Positions 1 through 6,976 of a stretch of 10,470 bases of DNA are shown piece by piece (position 1 is the stretch's first letter; each line of letters begins with the position of its first letter). The translations under genes and the position numbers were made by a program. Location of the stretch: contig JBGVRX010000001.1 in NCBI GenBank assembly GCA_045128835.1, positions 1-10,470 of the forward strand. The letters are read 5' to 3'. The notes beneath the pieces are model-generated. The model had not been told where the DNA came from, searched no databases, and saw only the letters and a list, made by a program, of their open reading frames with translations. The stretch is from CALVUJ01 sp045128835. Lineage in GTDB: Bacteria; Bacillota_I; Bacilli_A; RFN20; DUOF01.

Positions 1-34
1 TTAAACTATGTGGATAATGTGATATACTTGTCAT
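1..34 (-). CDS. Start of an unidentified minus-strand gene (partial, runs off the window)
   Basis: On the minus strand an ATG at 34-32 begins an open frame reading MTSISHYPHSL up to the window edge. A GAAAGGA ribosome binding site (complement of 44-50) lies 9 nt before it, so the start looks genuine. Eleven residues are too few to assign a family. Its position, facing away from a surface-protein gene that has lost its 5' end, suggests the first gene of something inserted there, such as a transposase of an insertion sequence. That is inference only; a native divergent gene is also possible. Confidence 0.4.
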   Translation of the reverse strand, partial: MTSISHYPHSL

Positions 35-141
35 AGCGATAAGTCCTTTCTAATTAAAATGTTTCGTTTCAAATTACATTTTACTAGACTTATTGCTTTT
101 TTACTATATATAAAAGTCTCACATCAATTGTAACACTACAA
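35..141. other. Non-coding junction between the minus-strand gene start and the truncated surface-protein frame
   Basis: The A-rich ACA/GTA/AGT codon pattern of the surface-protein gene is clear from about 142 onward and disappears to the left. In its frame there is a TAG at 85-87. Residues read between 88 and 141 do not match the domain end that the second copy of the same sequence (ending at 831) carries. The segment contains a 6-bp inverted repeat (AGACTT at 87-92, AAGTCT at 113-118) and an AT-rich core, which could belong to the end of an inserted element or to the minus-strand gene's promoter. Neither is established. The break lies somewhere in about 118-141. Confidence 0.5.
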
Positions 142-204
142 TATGCATTAACATATGATGGAACAAATTATAGTGGAGCAGCAACAGGAGAAATAAGTAA
201 AATA
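142..204 (+). repeat. 63-bp direct repeat, copy 1
   Basis: This begins TATGCATTAACATATGATGG and ends AAGTAAAATA. It matches 769-831 over 63 bp with one silent difference (AAT at 166-168, AAC at 793-795). It encodes the end of the two-copy module. The left junction of the truncated gene lies within a few bases of this copy's start. Confidence 0.9.
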
Positions 205-471
205 GATACAACAGCACCAAATGTAAGCTTAAGTATAAGTGGAGAAAAAACAGACCGAGTAACAATCACAGCTGTATGTAGTGATTCAGAAACAGGAATC
301 ACAAAATATGAATATAGTGATGGAAACAAATGGTATGATGGTGGATTAAATAGTAGTTATACAATAACAGGATTAAGTTCAAATAAAGAATATGAATTTA
401 AAGTAAGATGTACAAATGGAGTAAATAAAACAAAAGAAGCAAGCACAAAAGATAGTACACTAGGAATAACA

Positions 472-831
472 AATCCAAGTATAGCTTATGAAAAGACACC
501 AAGTACACCAGTAAATGGATACTTAACAAGTGAAATATTAAAAATAACATATTCAAATGCGAATATAGTAAGTCCACAGTATTTTGTAAAAACAACAAGA
601 AAAGGAACAAGTAGTTTAAGTGTAAGTGAGTCATGTGGAAATGGAGATAAACCAGGAACATGTACAAATATAACTTCAACAACAACATTAGAAGCAAATA
701 CATGGTATAAAGTAAGTGGAAATGTAAATGTAACATATAATGAATATGCAACAGAAGTAGGAACATTATATGCATTAACATATGATGGAACAAACTATAG
801 TGGAGCAGCAACAGGAGAAATAAGTAAAATA
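472..831 (+). repeat. Two-copy surface-protein module, copy 1 (120 residues)
   Basis: The encoded module opens with NPSIAYEKTPSTP, contains KITYSNANIVSPQYFVK, a Cys pair (C-x8-C, ending NPGTC-like KPGTC), EANTWY, and closes with VGTLYALTYDG. The same order of motifs recurs at 1291-1647. It is probably a beta-sandwich domain of an extracellular protein; I do not recognise a named family. Confidence 0.7.
769..831 (+). repeat. 63-bp direct repeat, copy 2
   Basis: This is the second copy of the repeat at 142-204, 627 bp further on and in the same frame, so recombination between the copies would remove exactly 209 codons and keep the reading frame. It closes the module that starts at 472. Confidence 0.9.
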
Positions 832-867
832 ACAAAAGAAGTAACATATACTGTAAAACATTATCAA

Positions 868-3597
868 ATGAATACAGATATGACAAACTACACATTATAT
901 GAAACAGAAACAAAAACAGCAACAGCAAACTATACAACAACACCAAGTGTAAAAACATATGCAGGATTTGCAAGTCCAAGTACACAAAATGTAACAGTAT
1001 CAGCAGATGGAAGTACAGTAGTAGAATATAGATATGCAAGAAAACAAATAGTAACAACATTCTATAGAAATACAAGTGCAAGTGATACAACAACACATCA
1101 ACAAACATTTACATATGGAGTAAGTGGACAAAAATTCTCAGCAAAAGGCTGGACAAGAAGTGGATATACGATAGGTGGATGGAGAACATCAACTTCTGGA
1201 GAATATGTATATACATTAACATCAGGAGTATCAGATAACTGGATAAATACAAATTCACCATCAATAAATTTATATGCAGTATGGATAAAAAATCCTGCAA
1301 TAGCAGAAGCAAGTTCTACAGTAACAAGTGGATATACATGGGCAACATCAAGAACAATCAAAATAACATATACAAATACAAATATGGCAAGTCCAAAATA
1401 CTACTTTAAATCAAGTGTAGCAGCAACAGTACCAAGCGGTACAGTAACAGCAGCATGTGGAACAAGTGAAAATCCAGGAACATGCAGTTCAAGTGCTGTA
1501 ACAACACTAGTAGCAAACACATGGTATCAAACAACAAGTACAACACCAAGTATTACATTTACAAAAGTAGGAACATTAACAGCAGCAACAATAGATGGAA
1601 ATTCAGGAGTATATGCATCATCAACATATAATGTACCTAATGTATCAGATGGAACACCAACAGAACCAACAATAACAGGTGGAAGTGAAACATGGTCACA
1701 AACAGCAAAAACAATAAGTGTATCAACAGAATCAACAGAAGCAAGTGGAATACATCATTATCAATATTGTATAAGTGGAGCACCAAATACATGTGCCGGG
1801 ACATGGGTAGATTTAGCAAGTGGAGTAAAAAGTGTATCAATAAGTACAAATGGTACAAGATATATAGTATTTAGAGGTGTTGGAAATAATGGTAAAGTTG
1901 GACCATTATCTGGAACACAAACAACAATGATAGATACAGGTATACCAACTGCTCCTACAATAACAGGAGGAAGTGAATCATGGTCAAATGCAGCTAAGAC
2001 AATAAGTGTTAGTACAGATTCAACATCAGCAAGTCCAATAAGTTATTATCAATATTGTATAAGTGGAATAACAAGTGGATGTAATGGAGCATGGACAGAT
2101 ATATTACCAGTAGGAACAAAAAGTATAAGTATAAGTGATAATGGAACAAGATATATTTATTTTAGAGGAGTAAATGTATTAGGAGTACCAGGAACACCAA
2201 GTAATTATCAAACAACAATGGTAGATACTGATACACCAGGAGCTCCTACAATAACTGGAGGAAGTGGCTCATGGTCACAAACAGCTAAGACGATAAGTGT
2301 ATCAACAGAATCATCATCAGTAAGTCCAATAAGTTATTATCAATATTGTATAAGTACATCAACAGGTGGATGTAATGGAACATGGACAAATTTAGCAGCA
2401 GGAGTAAAGAGTGTAAGTATAAGTACTAATGGAACAAGATATATTTACTTTAGAGGTGTGAATGCACTAGGAGTACCAGGAACACCAAGTAGTTATCAAA
2501 CAACAATGATAGATACAAGTGATCCAACAGTAACAGTAAGTGTAAGTGGAAAAACAGCAACATTTACAATAAGTGATAATATAGGAACAGTAGGATATGG
2601 AATAAATCAATCAACAATAAGTCAGCCAAGTTATACATCATATGTAACAACAAATGGTTCAACAACATGGACAGCTTCAGCTGCAGGAACATATCAAGTA
2701 TGGGTAAAAGATAATGCAGGAAGAACAGCAAGAGCACAATTTACAATAGCATCAACAGCATTCTGTGCATATAGTGCGGGACAAGTATGGAATTATGCAT
2801 ACTCAGGAGGAGTACAATCATTTGCAGTACCATGTAGCGGAACATACAAATTAGAAGTATGGGGAGCACAAGGTGGTTCTTCAGGTAGTGCTACTGGAGG
2901 ATATGGTGGTTATTCATATGGTAATGTAACTATTAATAAAAACTCTACATTATATGTTGTTGTTGGTGGACAAGGCAATCCATCAAATAAATATGGAAGT
3001 ACAAAATATGGTGATAGTGATTATCCATCATATTTAGTTTCTGGTGGATATAATGGTGGTGGTAATGCTTATTATGTACCAGCTTTTGGACAAGGTGGTG
3101 GAGGTGGCGGCGGTGCCACACATATAGCAACAAGAACAGGATTATTATCATCATTATCATCTTATAAAAACAATATATTGATTGTTGCTGGCGGCGGCGG
3201 AGGAGCTGCAGGAGGATTTCATAATATCTCTGCTAATTCTAACGGTGGAACAGGTGGTGGAGCTACTGGAGGTTCTGGTGCCAATCTTGTAATGAATGGT
3301 AATACTGGATATGGATGTTCTGGAGGTACTCAAACTACGGGAAATGCATTTGGGCAAGGAGGAACACAATCCAGTCCTAGTTTATATGATGTTTCATATG
3401 CCTTCTCGGGTGGAGGAGGAGGAGGATACTTTGGTGGTCACGCTAATGCAGGAAACTCTGTAGGCTCTACTGCTGGAGGCGGCGGAGGCGGTGGTGGCTC
3501 TGGTTACATCGGTGGAGTAACTGGTGGAGCAATGTCAAATGGCCAACGCTCAGGACATGGATATGCTAGAATCACCTTAGTCTCACTAACACAATAA
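868..3597 (+). CDS. Large modular cell-surface protein with Ig-like repeats and a glycine-rich C-terminal domain (5'-truncated)
   Basis: The first ATG at 868 gives 909 residues, but it is very probably an internal methionine: the frame continues upstream, no Shine-Dalgarno precedes it, and it falls inside a MucBP-like domain beginning at 841 (VTYTVKHYQ). Domains counted from 868: MucBP-like, 1-60; InlB/Listeria-Bacteroides-type repeat ending LYAVW, 61-139; a module shared with 472-831, 142-260; three near-identical repeats, 263-358, 359-455 and 456-551, each with ITGGS, QYCIS and RYIxFRGV signatures; an Ig-like domain, 552-627; and a glycine-rich domain of the ALK-type Gly_rich family, about 637-906, with KLEVWGAQGG and poly-Gly runs. 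There is no LPXTG signal or C-terminal membrane helix, so any anchor or signal peptide would have been in the lost N-terminus. By domain content it is an adhesin-like exported protein; the ligand is unknown. The lipoprotein gene follows 20 nt downstream. Confidence 0.85.
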   Translation: MNTDMTNYTLYETETKTATANYTTTPSVKTYAGFASPSTQNVTVSADGSTVVEYRYARKQIVTTFYRNTSASDTTTHQQTFTYGVSGQKFSAKGWTRSGYTIGGWRTSTSGEYVYTLTSGVSDNWINTNSPSINLYAVWIKNPAIAEASSTVTSGYTWATSRTIKITYTNTNMASPKYYFKSSVAATVPSGTVTAACGTSENPGTCSSSAVTTLVANTWYQTTSTTPSITFTKVGTLTAATIDGNSGVYASSTYNVPNVSDGTPTEPTITGGSETWSQTAKTISVSTESTEASGIHHYQYCISGAPNTCAGTWVDLASGVKSVSISTNGTRYIVFRGVGNNGKVGPLSGTQTTMIDTGIPTAPTITGGSESWSNAAKTISVSTDSTSASPISYYQYCISGITSGCNGAWTDILPVGTKSISISDNGTRYIYFRGVNVLGVPGTPSNYQTTMVDTDTPGAPTITGGSGSWSQTAKTISVSTESSSVSPISYYQYCISTSTGGCNGTWTNLAAGVKSVSISTNGTRYIYFRGVNALGVPGTPSSYQTTMIDTSDPTVTVSVSGKTATFTISDNIGTVGYGINQSTISQPSYTSYVTTNGSTTWTASAAGTYQVWVKDNAGRTARAQFTIASTAFCAYSAGQVWNYAYSGGVQSFAVPCSGTYKLEVWGAQGGSSGSATGGYGGYSYGNVTINKNSTLYVVVGGQGNPSNKYGSTKYGDSDYPSYLVSGGYNGGGNAYYVPAFGQGGGGGGGATHIATRTGLLSSLSSYKNNILIVAGGGGGAAGGFHNISANSNGGTGGGATGGSGANLVMNGNTGYGCSGGTQTTGNAFGQGGTQSSPSLYDVSYAFSGGGGGGYFGGHANAGNSVGSTAGGGGGGGGSGYIGGVTGGAMSNGQRSGHGYARITLVSLTQ
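1291..1647 (+). repeat. Two-copy surface-protein module, copy 2 (119 residues)
   Basis: This copy shows the motifs of 472-831 in the same order: NPAIAEASSTV, KITYTNTNMASPKYYFK, the C-x8-C pair (CGTSENPGTC), ANTWYQ and VGTLTAATIDG. It is clearly more diverged from copy 1 than the three downstream repeats are from each other, so this duplication is older. A MucBP-like and an InlB-like repeat separate the two copies. Confidence 0.7.
1654..2520 (+). repeat. Three tandem ~96-residue Ig-like repeats
   Basis: The repeat units are 1654-1941, 1942-2232 and 2233-2520 (96, 97 and 96 codons). Each opens with APTITGGS or EPTITGGS, then W S, AKTISVST, YxYCIS, a second Cys seven residues on, an acidic or neutral loop, VKSVSISTNGTRYI or a close variant, FRGV, and QTTM(I/V)DT. 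Copies 2 and 3 are closest to each other, sharing PISYYQYCIS and LGVPGTPS. The periodic Cys pair and Trp suggest disulfide-stabilised beta-sandwich domains forming a stalk. Confidence 0.9.
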
Positions 3598-3617
3598 AAA
3601 AGAAAGGAAGTAAAGAA

Positions 3618-4028
3618 ATGAAAACAATAAAAATAATATTAATGGGAATATTCGCAATCAGTTTAGTAACTGGTTGCGGATGTGAAAAAAAAGAAGAAGA
3701 AAGTCAAGCAAAAGAAGAAGCAAAAGTAAATACAAATGAAGGAGTAGTAAAAGATCAAGTAGTAGAATCATTTAAAATGGAAAACACTTCATTAGTATAT
3801 GAGAATGGAACAACATTATTAGAAACAACAGTAACAAATACATCAGATAAAACAGAATACTTAAAAGAATTTGAAATAAAAGTAATGGATAAAGATGGAA
3901 ATGAAATAACAACACTAAAAGGATTTGTAGGAGCAAGTATAGAAGCAGGAGAAACAAAAGTAATAAATAGTTATAGTGGACAAGATTTAAGTCATGCATA
4001 TTCTATTTCTTATACTGTTAAAAGATAA
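3618..4028 (+). CDS. Small lipoprotein with an FxLYD-like domain
   Basis: This 136-residue protein starts with a lysine-containing N-terminus and a hydrophobic stretch (residues 4-18), followed by a lipobox-like VTGC with the lipidation cysteine at 20 (a second Cys at 22). It is therefore predicted to be exported and tethered to the outer face of the membrane. A charged Glu/Lys linker (about 23-38) leads to a C-terminal beta domain with TSLVYENGTTLLETTVTNTS, LKEFEIKVMDKDGNEI and an IEAGE turn. This is the pattern of the FxLYD family found in Gram-positive lipoproteins; its biochemical role is unknown. A ribosome binding site AAAGGAAG (3603-3610) lies 7 nt before the ATG. The gene follows the surface protein by 20 nt with no terminator between, so the two are probably cotranscribed. 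Confidence 0.85.
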   Translation: MKTIKIILMGIFAISLVTGCGCEKKEEESQAKEEAKVNTNEGVVKDQVVESFKMENTSLVYENGTTLLETTVTNTSDKTEYLKEFEIKVMDKDGNEITTLKGFVGASIEAGETKVINSYSGQDLSHAYSISYTVKR

Positions 4029-4033
4029 AATAG

Positions 4034-4062
4034 AGACTGAATTAATAAAATTCAGTCTTTTT
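4034..4062 (+). terminator. Rho-independent terminator after the lipoprotein gene
   Basis: A perfect 10-bp stem, AGACTGAATT (4034-4043) and AATTCAGTCT (4049-4058), with loop AATAA, is followed by Ts to 4062. It begins 6 nt after the stop codon and ends the surface protein-lipoprotein transcription unit. Confidence 0.9.
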
Positions 4063-4094
4063 CTTATAAAAATATAAAATAATAGTAAATTATG

Positions 4095-4123
4095 GTAAAA
4101 ATAAGTGTTTTCCATGGTATAAT
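4095..4123 (+). promoter_or_regulatory. Extended -10 promoter of ppdK
   Basis: There is a consensus TATAAT at 4118-4123 preceded by TGG (4115-4117), giving the TGn extended -10 motif of sigma-A promoters. The -35 position at 17-bp spacing (4095-4100, GTAAAA) is poor, as extended -10 promoters allow. The start of transcription would be near 4130, leaving a leader of only about 20 nt that holds the strong AAGGAGG site (4138-4144). There is no room for a riboswitch or attenuator. Confidence 0.75.
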
Positions 4124-4149
4124 TATTTTGTGACTATAAGGAGGATATT

Positions 4150-6786
4150 ATGACAAAATATGTTTATGCTTTTAAAGAAGGCAACAAAGATATGCGTAAC
4201 TTATTAGGTGGTAAAGGTGCTAACTTAGCTGAAATGGCTAGTTTAGGATTACCAGTTCCAAATGGTTTTACAATTACTACAGAAGCTTGTACAGCATATT
4301 ATAAAGATGGAGAAGTTATATCAAAAGAAATCCAAGAAGAAATATTTGCTAATTTACACCAATTAGAAAATGAAATGGGTAAAAAATTAGGAGATGTTAA
4401 TGATCCATTATTAGTATCAGTAAGAAGTGGTGCTAGAGCATCAATGCCTGGTATGATGGATACAATTTTAAATTTAGGTTTAAATGATGAAGCAGTTGAA
4501 GGTTTTGCAACAAAAACAGGAAATCCTAGATTTGCTTATGATTCATATAGAAGATTTATTCAAATGTATTCAGATGTTGTTATGGAAGTTCCAAAAAGTT
4601 TCTTTGAAAAAATCATTGATGAATTAAAAGAAGAAAAAGGAATTCAATACGATACTGAAATGACAGTTGAAGATTTAAAAGAATTAGTAAGAAGATTTAA
4701 AGAAGTATATAGAACTGCTATGAATGGGGAAGAATTTCCACAAGATCCAGTTGAACAATTAATGGGAGCAGTAAAAGCAGTATTCCGTTCATGGGATAAT
4801 CCAAGAGCAATTGTATATAGAAGAATGAATGATATTCCAGGTGATTGGGGAACAGCAGTTAATGTTCAATCAATGGTATTTGGAAATAAAGGAGAAACAA
4901 GTGGTACAGGTGTAGCATTTACTCGTAATCCATCTACTGGTGAAAAAGGAATATTTGGTGAATATTTAATTAATGCTCAAGGTGAAGATGTAGTTGCTGG
5001 TGTTAGAACTCCACAACCTATCACTAAATTAGCTGAAGATATGCCAGAATGTTATGAACAATTCATGGAATTAGCTAATAAATTAGAAAATCATTATCGT
5101 GATATGCAAGATATGGAATTTACAATTGAAGAAGGTAAATTATATTTCTTACAAACTCGTAATGGTAAAAGAACTGCTCCTGCAGCTATTAAAATTGCTT
5201 GTGATTTAGTAGATGAAGGAATGATTACAGAAGAAGAAGCAGTACTTAGAATTGAAGCTAAATCATTAGATCAATTATTACATCCAACATTTGATGTTGA
5301 AGCTTTAAAAAATGGAGAAGTAATTGGAACAGCACTTCCAGCTAGTCCGGGTGCTGCAGCTGGTAAAGTAGTATTTACAGCTGAAGAAGCTAAAGCTTTA
5401 GGTACTGGTGGTAAAGGTGAAAGAATTATTTTAGTTCGTTTAGAAACTACTCCAGAAGATATTGAAGGTATGGTAGCTGCTCAAGGTATTTTAACAGTAC
5501 GTGGTGGTATGACTAGCCATGCAGCAGTAGTTGCTCGTGGTATGGGTACTTGTTGTGTATCTGGTTGTGGCGATATCAAAATGAATGAAGAAAATAAAAC
5601 TTTTGAATTAGGTGGATACACATTTAAAGAAGGAGATTATATTTCTCTAGATGGTACTACTGGAAAAATTTATAAAGGTGATATAGCAACTAAAGAAGCT
5701 ACTGTAACAGGTGACTTTGGAAGAATTATGGCATGGGCTGATAAACATAGAGTATTAAAAGTTAGAACAAATGCTGATAATCCAAGAGATACAAGAAAAG
5801 CTGTTGAATTAGGTGCAGAAGGCATTGGATTATGTCGTACAGAACACATGTTCTTTGATGATGCAAGAATTCCAAAAATCAGAAAAATGATTTTATCTGA
5901 AACAGTAGAAGCAAGAGAAAGTGCTTTAAATGAATTAATACCATTCCAAAAAGGTGATTTTAAAGCAATGTATAAAGAATTAAAAGGTTTACCAATGACA
6001 GTACGTTATTTAGACCCACCATTACATGAATTCTTACCAACTAATGAACAAGATATTATTGCTTTAGCTAATGATATGAATGTAACAGTTGAAAGATTAA
6101 AAGAAAAATGTAATGAATTACATGAATTTAATCCAATGATGGGACATAGAGGATGTAGATTAGCTGTAACTTATCCAGAAATAGCTCGTATGCAAACAAG
6201 AGCTTTAATGGAAGCTGCTATTGAAGTAAAAGAAGAAGATGGATATGATATTACAGTTGAAATTATGATTCCATTAGTAGGTGAAGTAAAAGAACTTAAA
6301 TTTGTTAAAGATGTTGTAGTTGAAACAGCAGAATTAGTTAAACAAGAAAAAAATTCAGATATTGAATATCACATTGGTACAATGATAGAAATTCCAAGAG
6401 CTGCATTAACTGCTGATAAAATAGCGGAAGAAGCTGATTTCTTCAGTTTTGGTACAAATGACTTAACACAAATGACATTTGGTTTCTCTAGAGATGATGC
6501 AGGTAAATTCTTAGATTCTTATTATCAAAATAAAATCTATGAAACTGATCCATTTGCTAGAATTGATCAAAATGGTGTAGGTGTATTAGTTGAAATGGCT
6601 GCTAATAAAGGTAGAAGTACTAAAGCAGATTTAAAACTTGGAATATGTGGTGAACATGGTGGAGATCCATCTTCAGTTGAATTCTGCCATAAGGTAGGAT
6701 TAAACTATGTTTCATGTTCTCCTTACAGAGTTCCAATTGCTAGACTTGCTGCTGCACAAGCTGCAATCAATAACGGGAATAAATAA
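4150..6786 (+). CDS. ppdK: Pyruvate, phosphate dikinase
   Basis: This cytoplasmic enzyme interconverts ATP + pyruvate + phosphate and AMP + phosphoenolpyruvate + diphosphate. In fermenting anaerobes it often runs in the glycolytic direction using diphosphate. At 878 residues it is full length. In the N-terminal ATP-binding domain K22 (GGKGANLAEM), R92 (VRSGARASMPGMMDT), D321, E323 and Q335 are present. The swivelling domain has the phosphorylated histidine H457 in GGMTSHAAVVARG. The C-terminal PEP/pyruvate barrel carries R563 (GLCRTEH), R619, E747 (MIEIPR), D771 (FGTNDLTQ) and the catalytic cysteine C833 (GICGEHGGDP). These match the known Clostridium symbiosum enzyme residues, identically at first and offset by two from H457 on. 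The ATG has an AAGGAGG site 5 nt upstream. The gene has its own promoter and terminator, so it is a single-gene unit. Codon use (GGT, GCT, some CGT) looks like a well-expressed core gene. Confidence 0.98.
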   Translation: MTKYVYAFKEGNKDMRNLLGGKGANLAEMASLGLPVPNGFTITTEACTAYYKDGEVISKEIQEEIFANLHQLENEMGKKLGDVNDPLLVSVRSGARASMPGMMDTILNLGLNDEAVEGFATKTGNPRFAYDSYRRFIQMYSDVVMEVPKSFFEKIIDELKEEKGIQYDTEMTVEDLKELVRRFKEVYRTAMNGEEFPQDPVEQLMGAVKAVFRSWDNPRAIVYRRMNDIPGDWGTAVNVQSMVFGNKGETSGTGVAFTRNPSTGEKGIFGEYLINAQGEDVVAGVRTPQPITKLAEDMPECYEQFMELANKLENHYRDMQDMEFTIEEGKLYFLQTRNGKRTAPAAIKIACDLVDEGMITEEEAVLRIEAKSLDQLLHPTFDVEALKNGEVIGTALPASPGAAAGKVVFTAEEAKALGTGGKGERIILVRLETTPEDIEGMVAAQGILTVRGGMTSHAAVVARGMGTCCVSGCGDIKMNEENKTFELGGYTFKEGDYISLDGTTGKIYKGDIATKEATVTGDFGRIMAWADKHRVLKVRTNADNPRDTRKAVELGAEGIGLCRTEHMFFDDARIPKIRKMILSETVEARESALNELIPFQKGDFKAMYKELKGLPMTVRYLDPPLHEFLPTNEQDIIALANDMNVTVERLKEKCNELHEFNPMMGHRGCRLAVTYPEIARMQTRALMEAAIEVKEEDGYDITVEIMIPLVGEVKELKFVKDVVVETAELVKQEKNSDIEYHIGTMIEIPRAALTADKIAEEADFFSFGTNDLTQMTFGFSRDDAGKFLDSYYQNKIYETDPFARIDQNGVGVLVEMAANKGRSTKADLKLGICGEHGGDPSSVEFCHKVGLNYVSCSPYRVPIARLAAAQAAINNGNK

Positions 6787-6805
6787 TTAATTAAAATTTA
6801 TAACC

Positions 6806-6835
6806 AAAAATCCTAGAAAAATCTAGGATTTTTTT
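6806..6835 (+). terminator. Rho-independent terminator after ppdK
   Basis: A 12-bp stem, AAAAATCCTAGA (6806-6817) and TCTAGGATTTTT (6822-6833) around an AAAA loop, runs into a T tract to 6835. The A/T-symmetrical flanks mean it could also end transcription from the other side. It marks the boundary between the metabolic gene and the accessory region. Confidence 0.9.
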
Positions 6836-6839
6836 GTTT

Positions 6840-6867
6840 TTGAGTGAAATTTTAATTTAAATATTAT
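6840..6867 (+). promoter_or_regulatory. Candidate sigma-A promoter for the XRE-ParB operon
   Basis: TTGAGT (6840-6845) and TATTAT (6862-6867) are separated by 16 bp; each resembles the sigma-A consensus (4 of 6 and 5 of 6). Transcription from about 6874 would give a leader of roughly 100 nt containing the inverted repeat at 6918-6956. In such AT-rich DNA other -10-like boxes exist (TAAAAT at 6884-6889), so this is only a candidate. Confidence 0.4.
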
Positions 6868-6917
6868 GTGTTAAAAATTAATGTAAAATTTGAAATTTAG
6901 ACTAAGATATTGGTTAA

Positions 6918-6956
6918 TGTCGCATATCTCAGCTTTTTTCATGTTTTTTTGCGACA
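6918..6956 (+). promoter_or_regulatory. Inverted repeat in the XRE leader (possible operator or leader hairpin)
   Basis: TGTCGCA (6918-6924) and TGCGACA (6950-6956) are perfect 7-bp inverted copies separated by 25 nt that include two T runs. These GC-containing arms stand out in otherwise AT-rich spacer DNA. The right arm ends only a few bases before the ribosome binding site, so an RNA hairpin could affect translation of the regulator, or the arms could be half-sites for a dimeric DNA-binding protein. The position just ahead of an XRE gene favours autoregulation. An origin-type or transfer-origin structure is a less supported alternative. Confidence 0.5.
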
Positions 6957-6962
6957 GGAAAA

Positions 6963-6972
6963 AAGGAGGTGA
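6963..6972 (+). promoter_or_regulatory. Ribosome binding site that fixes the XRE start at 6977
   Basis: AAGGAGGTGA matches the 16S rRNA anti-Shine-Dalgarno sequence over its whole length and sits at the right distance (AGGAGG ends 7 nt before the ATG at 6977). The same frame is open back to a TTG at 6890, but that start and the ATG at 6917 have no comparable site. Confidence 0.85.
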
Positions 6973-6976
6973 GACA

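Larger units (their letters stand above)
142..867 (+). pseudogene. Upstream in-frame remnant of the modular surface-protein gene, start missing
   Basis: This stretch is in the same frame as the gene that continues to 3597, with no stop between 88 and 3597, so it is coding sequence of that gene and not a spacer. It encodes the end of one module (YALTYDGTNYSGAATGEISK), then an Ig/Fn3-like segment at about 214-450 (TAPNVSLSISGE and later SYTITGLSSNKEYEFKV), then a full module at 472-831. The latter ends with the same 21 residues as the first and recurs at 1291-1647. No ATG, GTG or TTG codon occurs in frame before 868, and no signal peptide is present, so the true 5' end has been lost, displaced or lies beyond an insertion. 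Whether the rest of the gene survives elsewhere cannot be seen here. Confidence 0.75.

Noticed and set aside
398..1858. Several long open frames on the minus strand opposite the surface-protein gene (398-1108, 1098-1361, 1109-1312, 1637-1858)
   Set aside because: They are Leu/His/Tyr-rich shadows produced by A-ending codons on the plus strand, with no ribosome binding sites or recognisable domains.
1692..1874. Plus-strand open frame of 60 residues in another phase
   Set aside because: It lies wholly inside the tandem repeats of the real frame, and its low-complexity Lys/Asn/Ser/Trp composition is that of a shifted reading.
1654..2520. CRISPR-like array
   Set aside because: The repeats are ~290 bp, contiguous without spacers and coding; they are protein domain repeats.
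2945..3369. Minus-strand frames opposite the glycine-rich domain
   Set aside because: Their His- and Ser-rich composition is the antisense of GGT/GGA codons and there is no start signal.
3540..3597. C-terminal LPXTG or other sortase anchor on the surface protein
   Set aside because: The protein ends with GHGYARITLVSLTQ, with no LPXTG-type motif, hydrophobic helix or basic tail.
3772..3999. Minus-strand frame opposite the lipoprotein gene
   Set aside because: It is a Leu-rich antisense shadow of a clear lipoprotein with its own RBS and terminator.
6890..6976. TTG start at 6890 for the XRE regulator
   Set aside because: There is no Shine-Dalgarno before it, while a perfect one precedes the ATG at 6977, where the known family N-terminus begins.
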